From assembly GCA_036794825.1 (NCBI GenBank), contig DAIRGA010000028.1:1-64000 (forward strand): a stretch of 64,000 nt of DNA, in the 5' to 3' direction. The translations under genes were made by a program, and so were the position numbers. Positions 52,791 through 60,899 of this stretch are shown in pieces. Numbering within the stretch: position 1 is the stretch's first letter; every line of letters starts with the position of its first letter. Origin of the DNA: RZYY01 sp036794825 (GTDB taxonomy: Bacteria; Bacteroidota; Bacteroidia; Bacteroidales; 4484-276). The notes under the pieces are model-generated. The model searched no databases and was not told the DNA's origin. It saw only the letters and a list, made by a program, of their open reading frames with translations.

Positions 52791-53576
52791 ATGACTTTCC
52801 TTCAAACTTTTCTTCTTGCCCTCCCGGTAATCATGACCCTGATGACTGCCGTGTGGATTGCCAGCGTATTTCTGAAAAATGCCAGTATTGTGGACCCCTT
52901 CTGGGGATTGGGTTTCGTGTTGGCCGCGATATTTTATTTCTTCAGTATTGATGAAATTACAACTCGTTCGGTGATTGTAATGACTTTAGTAACCATTTGG
53001 GGTTTAAGACTTTCAATATACCTCTTCTTGCGCAATGCCGGAAAAGGCGAGGATTTCCGCTACCAGAATTTCCGTAAAAGCTATGGGGAGCATCGCTACT
53101 GGTGGGTGAGTTTTTTCCAGGTATTCCTGTTGCAGGGAATTTTACTCTGGTTGATTTCAGCTCCACTGCTCGGAGCGATCTATTTTTCAGATAATGAGCT
53201 AAATGCATTCGATTATACCGCCATCCTGATTTGGTTCATCGGGTTTGCCTTTGAAGCCGGGGGCGATTATCAACTGGCAAAATTCAAATCCAATCCGGCC
53301 AACAAAGGAAAAGTGCTCGATACCGGTTTCTGGAAATTCACGCGCCATCCCAACTATTTTGGTGATTCGGCTGTTTGGTGGGGCTATGGTTTGTTCTCCA
53401 TTGCCGCGGGATGCAACCTTGCGACGCTGGGGTCGGTGCTGATGACAGCCTTGATTATCAAAGTCTCCGGGGTAGCGCTGCTCGAAAAATCGCTAAAAGA
53501 GACTAAGCCACAGTACCAGGATTACATCCGAAGAACCAGCTCGTTTTTACCCTGGTTTCCAAAAAAGTCTGTTTAA
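52791..53576 (+). CDS. DUF1295 / steroid 5-alpha-reductase-like membrane protein
   Basis: Membrane protein of 261 residues with about six or seven helices. Family marks: NASIVDPFWGLGFV near residue 30, WGLRLSIYLFLRN, and the C-terminal cofactor region GFWKFTRHPNYFGDSAVWWGYGLF followed by LLEKSLKETKPQYQDYIRRTSSFLPWFPK. The wider family contains NADPH-dependent sterol/steroid reductases and methyltransferase-like proteins. DUF1295 genes often sit near carotenoid and SRPBCC genes in Bacteroidetes (my recollection), which fits this context. Confidence 0.85.
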   Translation: MTFLQTFLLALPVIMTLMTAVWIASVFLKNASIVDPFWGLGFVLAAIFYFFSIDEITTRSVIVMTLVTIWGLRLSIYLFLRNAGKGEDFRYQNFRKSYGEHRYWWVSFFQVFLLQGILLWLISAPLLGAIYFSDNELNAFDYTAILIWFIGFAFEAGGDYQLAKFKSNPANKGKVLDTGFWKFTRHPNYFGDSAVWWGYGLFSIAAGCNLATLGSVLMTALIIKVSGVALLEKSLKETKPQYQDYIRRTSSFLPWFPKKSV

Positions 53577-53653
53577 TCTTTGTCCTAATTTTCGGAGTAA
53601 ATATTAAACAAAACAACGGTTTGGCTTGTTACTGTCTGAAAATTAGTGAGAAA

Positions 53654-53932
53654 ATGAAATTTGAAATCTTCAATCTTTCCATTAGTGTGTGGCTGTTACT
53701 TTTTGTTGCCTGGGGAATGCCACTAACCTTTTATCGCAGCAAATTCCGCAAAATCGTTTACCAGACCAATAGCTGGATAATCAACGTCAAACCGGTATTT
53801 ACTAGTGAGCTGAAAGGGCTTTTTGGAAATTTATATCCTGATGATATTCAGTATGTTAAGATGAGAAATTTCTACCGGTTCTATCTTTTCGTTTATTTGA
53901 TACTGTTTGCTACTTACACCTTAAACAAATAA
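53654..53932 (+). CDS. Small two-helix membrane protein, unknown
   Basis: Protein of 92 residues from ATG 53654. Hydrophobic helices at about 8-24 and 72-88, with a polar, basic middle (RSKFRKIVYQTNSW, then ELKGLFGNLYPDDIQYVKMRNFYR). Family not recognised. It lies 4 bases before the PsiE-like gene and probably shares its transcript. Confidence 0.65.
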   Translation: MKFEIFNLSISVWLLLFVAWGMPLTFYRSKFRKIVYQTNSWIINVKPVFTSELKGLFGNLYPDDIQYVKMRNFYRFYLFVYLILFATYTLNK

Positions 53933-53936
53933 GGCC

Positions 53937-54392
53937 ATGCTGAACATCATCAAACAATCCGAGCGTTTCATTGTCATCATTTTAATAGTGCTGATGACCC
54001 TTATGCTTCTGGTGGCCACGCTGAATCTGGGTTACACGGTTTTTCTCAAGTTTCTCGAGTCTCCAACCTATCTTATTACTCCCAGGGGTTTGATGGATAT
54101 TTTCGACAGCTTTCTGATCGTACTGATCGGTTTGGAGTTGCTCGAAACCATCAAAACTTTTCTAAAGGATAATGTGGTGCATGTTGAGGTTGTGATGCTT
54201 GTGGCCCTGATTGCCATTGCCCGCAAGGTCATCATTCTGGATTACGATAAATACACCGGCCTGGAAGTGATGGGAATTGGAGTGCTCATCGTAGCGCTGG
54301 CGGTGGGATACTATTTTATTCGCCGTGGTATTTACAGGTACCATGATCATTCGTCTTCAAAAATTGAATCTGAAAAAATATCTCAAAGTTAA
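53937..54392 (+). CDS. PsiE-like (phosphate-starvation-inducible E family) membrane protein
   Basis: Integral membrane protein of 151 residues with four helices (about 10-36, 55-75, 79-97, 104-122). The segments RGLMDIFDSFLIVLIGLELLETIKTFL and VHVEVVMLVALIAIARKVIILDYDKY are typical of the PsiE family. Function in the family is not established. Its TAA stop shares its last base with the crtI ATG, which is unusual company for PsiE. Confidence 0.85.
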   Translation: MLNIIKQSERFIVIILIVLMTLMLLVATLNLGYTVFLKFLESPTYLITPRGLMDIFDSFLIVLIGLELLETIKTFLKDNVVHVEVVMLVALIAIARKVIILDYDKYTGLEVMGIGVLIVALAVGYYFIRRGIYRYHDHSSSKIESEKISQS

Positions 54393-55861
54393 TGAAAAAA
54401 GTTACCGTCATCGGTGCCGGATTTTCCGGTCTTTCTGCTGCAGCAAGCCTTGCTGCCAAAGGATTTGATGTAACCGTGCTCGAAAAAAACTCCTCACCCG
54501 GCGGAAGGGCGCGCCAATTCGAAGATCAGGGTTTTACTTTCGACATGGGTCCGAGTTGGTACTGGATGCCCGATGTTTTCGAATCCTATTTCAATTCGTT
54601 CGGCAAGTCTGTTTCGGACTATTACGATCTTTTGCGCCTTGATCCCTCTTACCGGATCTATTTCGGGAAAGATGAAGTGGTGGATCTTCCTGCCGACATC
54701 AACGAAATGTACCGGTTGTTCGATTCCATCGAGGCTGGCGCCGGCGGTCAATTGAGAAAATTCCTGGCGGAAGCCGAGTGGAAATATGAAATTTCAATGA
54801 AGGACTTTGTGCAAAAACCAAGCCTCTCCTTCCTCGAATACGCCGACTTCAGGCTGATGAAGGCTGCCCTGCGTCTGCACATGTTCACTTCGTTCCATAA
54901 CTACACCCGCAAATACTTTAGTAATCCCCGTCTTTTACAGATGCTCGAATTTCCGATTCTCTTCCTTGGCGGTACAGGAAAGAAAACGCCGGCGCTCTAC
55001 AGCCTGATGAATTATGGAGATATTAAACTCGGAACATGGTATCCGAAGGGTGGAATGTTCAAAGTGGTGGAAGCAATGGTCAAACTGGCTGAGGAACATG
55101 GAGTTAAATTCGTATATGATGCGCCCGTTGAAAAATTCAAATTCAGCGGAAATTCGATAAAAGAGACCATCGCCGGCGAACGCTCTTTGGAGTCGGATTA
55201 TGTGGTGGCTACCGCCGATTACCATCACATTGAGCAACAGCTACTTCCGGCTGAAATGAGAAAATACAGCTCAAACTACTGGGATTCAAGAGTAATGTCG
55301 CCGGCATCGCTCATCTGGTATGTGGGACTGGACAAAAAGGTCGAAAAATTCATTCATCACACTTTACTTTTTGATGAAGAGTTTGCTCCTCATGCCGACT
55401 CCATTTATGAAAAACCGGGTTGGCCGGAGAAGCCCTCCATCTACATCAGCGTAACCTCAAAATCGGATGAAACTGTTGCCCCAAAAGACCATGAAAATCT
55501 CTTTTTCCTGATACCCGTTGCTCCGGGACTGGAGGATTCACCTCAGATTATGGACAAATATTTCGAAATCATCCTCAAGAGAGTGAAAAAACTCACCGGC
55601 GAAAATCTCGAAAAACATATCGTTTACAAAAGAGCTTACTCTCATTCCAACTTCATCGCTGATTACAACGCTTACAAAGGAAACGCCTACGGACTCGCCA
55701 ATACCCTGCTGCAGACCGCATTCCTGAAGCCTTCGATAAAAAACAACAAGCTGAAAAACCTGATTTATGCCGGTCAGCTTACCGTTCCTGGTCCGGGGGT
55801 TCCACCAGCAATCATCTCCGGTCAGATTGCCTCAAAAGTAATTGCCGAAATGGAAAAATAA
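54392..55861 (+). CDS. crtI: Phytoene desaturase CrtI
   Basis: FAD-dependent desaturase of 489 residues turning phytoene into coloured, conjugated carotenes such as lycopene; membrane-associated. FAD-binding GAGFSGLSAAASLAAKGFDVTVLEKNSSPGGR is at residues 6-40, followed by FTFDMGPSWYWMPDVFE; the C-terminal FAD loop is LIYAGQLTVPGPGVPPAIISGQ. It overlaps the psiE-like stop by one base and is 5 bases before crtB. Confidence 0.96.
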   Translation: MKKVTVIGAGFSGLSAAASLAAKGFDVTVLEKNSSPGGRARQFEDQGFTFDMGPSWYWMPDVFESYFNSFGKSVSDYYDLLRLDPSYRIYFGKDEVVDLPADINEMYRLFDSIEAGAGGQLRKFLAEAEWKYEISMKDFVQKPSLSFLEYADFRLMKAALRLHMFTSFHNYTRKYFSNPRLLQMLEFPILFLGGTGKKTPALYSLMNYGDIKLGTWYPKGGMFKVVEAMVKLAEEHGVKFVYDAPVEKFKFSGNSIKETIAGERSLESDYVVATADYHHIEQQLLPAEMRKYSSNYWDSRVMSPASLIWYVGLDKKVEKFIHHTLLFDEEFAPHADSIYEKPGWPEKPSIYISVTSKSDETVAPKDHENLFFLIPVAPGLEDSPQIMDKYFEIILKRVKKLTGENLEKHIVYKRAYSHSNFIADYNAYKGNAYGLANTLLQTAFLKPSIKNNKLKNLIYAGQLTVPGPGVPPAIISGQIASKVIAEMEK

Positions 55862-55866
55862 GCGCC

Positions 55867-56703
55867 ATGAAAGAACTATTTGACATGATATCGAAAAAGT
55901 CGAGCAGGATGACCACTGTCATGTACAGCACATCCTTCTCCACGGGTATCCGCTTTTTCAACAAGCGTTTCCACGATCCCATCTACGCCATTTATGGATT
56001 TGTGCGCTTTGCCGACGAGATTGTGGACACTTTCCATGAATTTGACAAGGAAAAACTCCTGGCCAATTTCAAGCGCGACACCTATGCTGCCATTGAAGAT
56101 AAAATCAGCCTGAACCCGATTCTACACAACTTTCAGTGGGCGGTAAACAAGTATAACATTGACAGAGAGCTAATTGACACCTTCCTGCGGAGCATGGAGA
56201 TGGATCTTTACAAGGAGGAATACGACCGCAAGGGTTATGAAGATTACATTCTCGGATCGGCGGAGGTGGTCGGGTTGATGTGTCTGCGGGTTTTCTGCGA
56301 AGGAAATGTTGCGCAGTACGATGAGCTGAAACCATCGGCCATGAAGCTTGGCGCCGCTTTTCAGAAAATCAATTTTTTGCGTGACCTCGGCCACGATTTT
56401 CATGGATTGGGACGATCCTATTTTCCGGGAATAGATTTGACAGAATTTAATGAAGCAACTAAAAAGAGCATCGAGGCGGAGATTGAAGCGGATTTTCAGG
56501 CAGGGCTTGAAGGGATCAGAAAGCTGCCCGACGGAGCAAGATTCGGGGTTTATGTTGCTTATGTCTATTTCCACGAGCTTTTCAAAAAAATCAGGAAGCT
56601 GCCTGCTGATGTCGTTTTGAAAGAGCGCATCCGCATCCCCGACGGCCAGAAATATCTTATGTTGATTACATCTTTTGTCAGAGATAAAATGAATCGGATA
56701 TGA
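55867..56703 (+). CDS. crtB: Phytoene synthase CrtB
   Basis: Condenses two geranylgeranyl diphosphates to phytoene; 278 residues. The two Asp-rich Mg-diphosphate motifs are visible: FVRFADEIVDTF (DEIVD) and NFLRDLGHDFHGLGRSYFP (DLGHD). YSTSFSTGIRFF near the N-terminus is also typical of the squalene/phytoene synthase family. It is 5 bases after crtI and overlaps the next gene by 4 bases. Confidence 0.96.
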   Translation: MKELFDMISKKSSRMTTVMYSTSFSTGIRFFNKRFHDPIYAIYGFVRFADEIVDTFHEFDKEKLLANFKRDTYAAIEDKISLNPILHNFQWAVNKYNIDRELIDTFLRSMEMDLYKEEYDRKGYEDYILGSAEVVGLMCLRVFCEGNVAQYDELKPSAMKLGAAFQKINFLRDLGHDFHGLGRSYFPGIDLTEFNEATKKSIEAEIEADFQAGLEGIRKLPDGARFGVYVAYVYFHELFKKIRKLPADVVLKERIRIPDGQKYLMLITSFVRDKMNRI

Positions 56704-57215
56704 CGAAAGCTGTTTTCATCCCGGTTTTTGCTTATTTAATAGCAGCCACAACCCTCGCTGCTCAGCCCACCACAGGGCAGCTCCGTTCGGGATTTTTCAG
56801 CATGAAAGATGTTAAGTGCGGCCAGATGAAATTTTTCGAAACGATTAAAAGCGAGAAATACTCCTCGCCGGTTCACCAGGCTTATGCCGGGACGGCCGAA
56901 GCTGCTTCAGCCGAATGCGTAAACATGCCTCACAACAAGATCGAATATTTCAACCGGGGCAAAAAAAAACTGGAAGAAGCGGTGAAACGTGCGCCAGATA
57001 ATGCTGAAGTGCGTTTTATGAGGTTCGCCACTCAATCCAACATTCCGGGGTTTTTGTTTTACGACAACATTCGCGAAGATGTGGAAGTTATCATCAGGCA
57101 ACTCCCCGCATTGATGGCCAATGAAGCCGACCGGGATTTCTGGACCAAAGCCGTGAAATTTATGGTGAATTCGAAAAAGCTGACCAAAGAGGAGATGGCG
57201 AGATTGGGTAAGTGA
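56700..57215 (+). CDS. Exported protein of unknown function, carotenoid cluster
   Basis: Protein of 171 residues with a signal peptide (MTKAVFIPVFAYLIAATTLAAQP). The mature part is helical, with TPR-like spacing: YAGTAEAASAECVNMPHNKIEYFNRGKKKLEEAVKRAPDNAEVRFMRF, then IREDVEVIIRQLP. Two Cys are present in the mature protein. Its ATG overlaps the crtB stop (ATGA), so it is translationally coupled to phytoene synthesis. I know no named family; a periplasmic partner role is inference. Confidence 0.75.
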   Translation: MTKAVFIPVFAYLIAATTLAAQPTTGQLRSGFFSMKDVKCGQMKFFETIKSEKYSSPVHQAYAGTAEAASAECVNMPHNKIEYFNRGKKKLEEAVKRAPDNAEVRFMRFATQSNIPGFLFYDNIREDVEVIIRQLPALMANEADRDFWTKAVKFMVNSKKLTKEEMARLGK

Positions 57216-57287
57216 TTCAATGGCTGTTAATCCGAACTTGCCAGTGACATTTTTAAGATGACAAATTGATGATCTAAAGTATTGAAA

Positions 57288-57821
57288 ATGAATATTGAAA
57301 AGGTAATTTTGGTTGACAGAAACGACAATCCCACAGGGGAAATGGAAAAGTTGGAGGCACACGAAAAGGCATTACTTCATAGGGCTTTTTCGATTTTCAT
57401 TTTCAATAAAAATCATGAACTGATGTTGCAGCAGCGAGCCCTGACTAAATATCACTCACCAGGACTATGGACCAACACCTGCTGCAGCCATCCCAGGCCC
57501 GGAGAAACAGTAGAAGAGGCCAGTCACCGGCGGCTGGTTGAAGAGATGGGTTTTGATTGTAAGGTGGAAAAGATCTTCGATTTCATTTACAAGGCCGAAT
57601 TGGACAAAGGCCTTACCGAGCATGAATTTGACCACGTTTTTTTCGGCAGGTTTGATGATGATCCTGCTGTAAATCCAGCCGAAGTAGCCGCCTGGAAATG
57701 GATGAGTATGAACGACATCGAATCAGATATGCTGGCCAATCCGGAGAATTACACCGTTTGGTTCCGGATTGCTTTCGACAGGGTCAACGAGTTTCTTCAT
57801 CACCGTCAACACAACGGATAG
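57288..57821 (+). CDS. idi: Isopentenyl-diphosphate isomerase type 1 (Idi)
   Basis: Interconverts isopentenyl and dimethylallyl diphosphate, feeding carotenoid and other isoprenoid synthesis; Nudix-fold enzyme of 177 residues. Active-site Cys is in WTNTCCSHPRPGE (Cys66 by alignment to E. coli), and the metal/acid Glu pair is in TEHEFDHVF (Glu111 and Glu113). The Nudix helix lies in ASHRRLVEEMGF. ATG 57288 is used rather than the TTG at 57282. 72 bases after the unknown exported protein gene. Confidence 0.95.
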   Translation: MNIEKVILVDRNDNPTGEMEKLEAHEKALLHRAFSIFIFNKNHELMLQQRALTKYHSPGLWTNTCCSHPRPGETVEEASHRRLVEEMGFDCKVEKIFDFIYKAELDKGLTEHEFDHVFFGRFDDDPAVNPAEVAAWKWMSMNDIESDMLANPENYTVWFRIAFDRVNEFLHHRQHNG

Positions 57822-57853
57822 CTCACTCTGCCTCCCGTTATTATCGGATTGTG

Positions 57854-57861
57854 TATTTTTG
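57854..57861 (+). promoter_or_regulatory. Bacteroidetes -7 box (TATTTTTG) for the hydrolase gene
   Basis: Exact TAnnTTTG match 16 bases before ATG 57878. Confidence 0.5.
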
Positions 57862-57877
57862 ACCAAAAAATACAGCA

Positions 57878-58966
57878 ATGAAAGTCTTATACCGTTTGCC
57901 TTCCATCCTTTTTCTGGCCATTTTTCTTTACCAATCCGTATCGGCGCAGTCTGCCGATGAATTGAAAACTCAGGTCGAAAGCCTTCAGCAGCAAATCAAC
58001 GATCTGTCATTTCAGTTTGATGTGGTCATCAAAAATATTGACGACGTGCTGTGGTACAACAAGGTGGGTGATGTAGCTTTTGTGGATAAAGTGTACATCT
58101 ATGGTCCGCCAAAATGGAAAGAGGCAAACCCTACCGCACAGGGCGCCGGTAACCCTCTCAACTTCTGGGCGTATATCTTCATTCCCCGCAACGCAGACCC
58201 CAATTCAAAATACCCGCTGATCGTATTGCCACATGGCGGCGTTCATGCCGATTTTTCGACCTATTACACACACATTATCCGCGAGCTGGTCGCCCAGGGC
58301 TATATCGTTGCCGCACCTGAATACAGGGGCAGCACCGGCTACGGTAAAAGCTTTCATCAAAGTATTGATTATGGCGGGCTGGAAGTGAATGATGCGAAGG
58401 CCTGCCGGGATTATATGATCGAGAATTTTGACATTGTTGACAAAACCAGGATTGGAATAATAGGCTGGAGCCACGGCGGCTTGATTGCGCTGATGAACAT
58501 TTTCGAATATCCTGATGACTACCAGGCCTGCTTTGCCGGCGTTCCGGTGAGTGATGTGATTGCCAGGATGGGGTATAAAACAGAAGAATACCGCCAGCTC
58601 TTCTCCGCCGATTATCACATCGGGCAAACGGCCTACGAAAACGTGAACGAGTACCGCCGCCGCTCGCCTGCCTGGAATGTGCACAAAATGAAAAACACGC
58701 CGCTGCTCATTCACACCAATACCAATGATGCCGACGTAAATGTGCTGGAGGTGGAACATCTGATCAAATCGCTGAAAGCTGAAGAGAAAAAATTTGAGTA
58801 TGAAATATTCCAGGATTTACCCGGCGGCCACTCCTTCGACAGAATGGACACCAAATCGGCCAGCGAAATAAGGATGAAGATTTACGACTTCCTGGCCAAA
58901 AACCTCAACCCGCCAAATCCGTTTAAAAATGTAAAGTCGCTTCGTAAGGCCGCCTATCGCTTCTGA
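57878..58966 (+). CDS. Secreted alpha/beta hydrolase, S9 peptidase-like
   Basis: Exported hydrolase of 362 residues. Signal peptide (1-23, SVSAQ), a short coiled coil (ADELKTQVESLQQQINDL), then an alpha/beta hydrolase fold of the prolyl-oligopeptidase/dienelactone-hydrolase type. The catalytic set is Ser198 in IGWSHGG, an Asp in TNTNDADVNV and His in PGGHSF; YPLIVLPHGGVHADF provides the oxyanion region. Peptide versus ester substrate cannot be told. Single gene with its own -7 box. Confidence 0.87.
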   Translation: MKVLYRLPSILFLAIFLYQSVSAQSADELKTQVESLQQQINDLSFQFDVVIKNIDDVLWYNKVGDVAFVDKVYIYGPPKWKEANPTAQGAGNPLNFWAYIFIPRNADPNSKYPLIVLPHGGVHADFSTYYTHIIRELVAQGYIVAAPEYRGSTGYGKSFHQSIDYGGLEVNDAKACRDYMIENFDIVDKTRIGIIGWSHGGLIALMNIFEYPDDYQACFAGVPVSDVIARMGYKTEEYRQLFSADYHIGQTAYENVNEYRRRSPAWNVHKMKNTPLLIHTNTNDADVNVLEVEHLIKSLKAEEKKFEYEIFQDLPGGHSFDRMDTKSASEIRMKIYDFLAKNLNPPNPFKNVKSLRKAAYRF

Positions 58967-59008
58967 TTCACAACTTCGTGCTGCATTTTCCTACACATTG
59001 ATATTTGG

Positions 59009-59040
59009 ATTAAGTATAAATTAGAAATTAAATACTTAAT
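59009..59040 (+). promoter_or_regulatory. 32-bp palindrome, candidate Rrf2 operator
   Basis: ATTAAGTAT (59009-59017) and its exact reverse complement ATACTTAAT (59032-59040) are separated by 14 AT-rich bases. The palindrome ends 16 bases before the -7 box at 59057, so it covers the place where a -33 element would be and a bound protein would block RNA polymerase. Confidence 0.65.
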
Positions 59041-59056
59041 TTCTCAATATCACTGT

Positions 59057-59064
59057 TATCTTTG
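59057..59064 (+). promoter_or_regulatory. Bacteroidetes -7 box (TATCTTTG) for the Rrf2 gene
   Basis: Exact TAnnTTTG match 37 bases before ATG 59102, directly downstream of the palindrome at 59009-59040. Confidence 0.6.
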
Positions 59065-59101
59065 CACACTATCCTGAATTTCAACTCTTAATCTGGACAA
59101 A

Positions 59102-59500
59102 ATGTCGAAAATATTCTCTCTTTCCGAAGCCGGCTCCATTGCGATTCACAGCATGGTGCTTATAGCCAAGTCAGACAACAGTCTTAATGTGGTGAAAATT
59201 GCCGAACGTACCGGAGCCTCCAAACACCATGTTGCCAAAGTACTTCAGCGGCTTGCAAAGGACGACTTTCTCGATTCCAACCGTGGCCCGCATGGCGGCT
59301 TCCGGCTTAAAAGAGCGCCGGATCAAATCTCGCTCCTTCAGATTTATGAAGCTATCGAAGGAAAAATCGTAGTGAACAATTGCCCGATGGACAATCCCAT
59401 CTGCCCGTTTAACAAGTGCATTATGGGAACAACCATCACAGCCATGACCAGTGACTTTAAGGAATACCTTGATACCCAGAAGTTGTCGGATTATATGTAA
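59102..59500 (+). CDS. Rrf2-family transcription regulator with Fe-S-type cysteines
   Basis: Regulator of 132 residues. The winged helix-turn-helix is at about 8-70 (VVKIAERTGASKHHVAKVLQRLAKDDFLDSNRGPHGGFRL), and the Rrf2 signature LLQIYEAIEGK follows. Three Cys at 94, 101 and 106 (Cys-x6-Cys-x4-Cys) are arranged as in the Fe-S sensors IscR and NsrR, so it probably carries a redox- or NO-sensitive cluster. It precedes the second HlyD-RND efflux genes by 259 bases and probably regulates them and itself. Confidence 0.92.
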   Translation: MSKIFSLSEAGSIAIHSMVLIAKSDNSLNVVKIAERTGASKHHVAKVLQRLAKDDFLDSNRGPHGGFRLKRAPDQISLLQIYEAIEGKIVVNNCPMDNPICPFNKCIMGTTITAMTSDFKEYLDTQKLSDYM

Positions 59501-59759
59501 CCCCCCTGTTCCCGGGAATTTAACGCTTATTACTCAAAAGCTGGTCATTACAGGATAATGTATTGATTTAATTGATTTTAAGGGAAAATGAAATCCAATT
59601 CAATCACTAAAAAATACTAGGAATTTTTTTATCCTCAATGATAGTAGACCGTAAAACCGCTGCAAAATTTCAAAATTATCTACTTTTACAACCTGCTTTG
59701 CCTGGTTTAAACGACTTTATTTAGTTCCAACTCCTTCATCACTCTCACAACTCAATCTG
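59501..59759 (+). other. Intergenic leader between Rrf2 and the second efflux genes
   Basis: No open frame worth calling and no strong hairpin. A TACTTTTA box, one base off the Bacteroidetes -7 consensus, lies near 59690 and could give the efflux genes a start of their own. The palindrome of the Rrf2 promoter is not repeated here. Confidence 0.4.
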
Positions 59760-60899
59760 ATGACATTTTCTAAAAAACGGCTGCTTCGCACTTCTATCAC
59801 ATTGGTAATCATCATCTTTGTTGTCGGGATTATCCTTTATCCAAAGCTTGAGTCTTTAATTACCTCAGGGGAATCAGGTCAATCCGGAGAAAAACCAAAC
59901 CCCGCACAGGGAGCACGGAGAGGCGGTCAACCATTGTTTGCAAGTGGCTACGTGATCGTTCCGCAAGCGATGGAAGAAAGAATCTACAGCACGGGAACGC
60001 TTATCCCGGATGAGGAGGTGGAACTCTCGTTTGAAACCAGCGGGAAAGTAGTGGGGATATATTTTACCGAGGGTACGAGGGTCAAGAAAGGTGACCTGCT
60101 GGCCAAAATCAACGACCGGCCTTTACAGGCTCAGCTGCTGAAACTTGTAGCGCAGCACAAGCTTACGAAAGAAAGGGAGTTCCGGCAACGACAGTTGCTC
60201 GAGCGTGATGCCATCAGCCGCGAAAGTTACGATCAGGTTGCCACCGAACTTCAATCGCTCGAGGCTGATATTTTGCTGGTGGAAGCCAGAATTTCCGAAA
60301 CCGAACTGAGGGCACCGTTCGACGGTATTGTTGGATTGAGGATGATCAGCGAGGGAGCGTTTGCAACAACGCAAACCAAGATCGTCAGGCTGATCAAAAT
60401 CAGTCCGTTAAAGGTTGAATTCTCCATTCCCGAGCGCTATGCCGGTGAGATTGTAGCAGGATTTCCGATTTCGTTTCTGCTGGATGGAGTTCCAAAAAAC
60501 TTTACTGCAAGCATTTATGCCGTTGATCCCAAAGTGGACATCAACACCAGGACCATCATAGCCCGCGCCTTGTATCCCAACCTGAATGAAGAATTGAAAC
60601 CCGGCCGCTTTGTGAGTGTAAGGGCGCTGCTGTCGCAAATCGAAAATACGGTTGCAATTCCCACCCAGGCCATCATTCCTGAAATGAGCGGAGAAAAAGT
60701 TTTTGTTTACCGTAATGGCCGGGCCGAAGAGGTAAAGGTCTCCCTTGGACTTCGCACCGAATCCCACATCCAGGTGAGGAGTGGGTTGAATTTTGGTGAT
60801 ACACTGCTTATCACAGCAATTTTACAACTTCGGCATCAGGTTCCCGTGCAACTGGATACACTGATTACCAACCAGACCGAACAAACTACAGAACCATGA
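59760..60899 (+). CDS. HlyD/AcrA-type membrane fusion protein (second efflux system)
   Basis: Periplasmic adaptor of 379 residues anchored by an N-terminal membrane helix (about 10-29) rather than by a lipid. Gly/Gln/Pro-rich linker (about 35-60), barrel-sandwich halves (ELSFETSGKVVGIYFTEGTRVKKGDLLAKIN and AELRAPFDGIVG-like LRAPFDGIVGLRMISEGAF), a short coiled-coil hairpin (about 120-175), then beta-barrel (VEFSIPERYAGEI) and membrane-proximal domains. The ATGA overlap with the RND gene shows that the two are coupled. Confidence 0.93.
   Translation: MTFSKKRLLRTSITLVIIIFVVGIILYPKLESLITSGESGQSGEKPNPAQGARRGGQPLFASGYVIVPQAMEERIYSTGTLIPDEEVELSFETSGKVVGIYFTEGTRVKKGDLLAKINDRPLQAQLLKLVAQHKLTKEREFRQRQLLERDAISRESYDQVATELQSLEADILLVEARISETELRAPFDGIVGLRMISEGAFATTQTKIVRLIKISPLKVEFSIPERYAGEIVAGFPISFLLDGVPKNFTASIYAVDPKVDINTRTIIARALYPNLNEELKPGRFVSVRALLSQIENTVAIPTQAIIPEMSGEKVFVYRNGRAEEVKVSLGLRTESHIQVRSGLNFGDTLLITAILQLRHQVPVQLDTLITNQTEQTTEP

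Noticed and set aside
52088..53932. The small membrane proteins as a heterodimeric lycopene cyclase
   Set aside because: Sizes and helix number are suggestive, but the conserved Pro/Glu motifs of CrtYc/CrtYd-type cyclases are not present.
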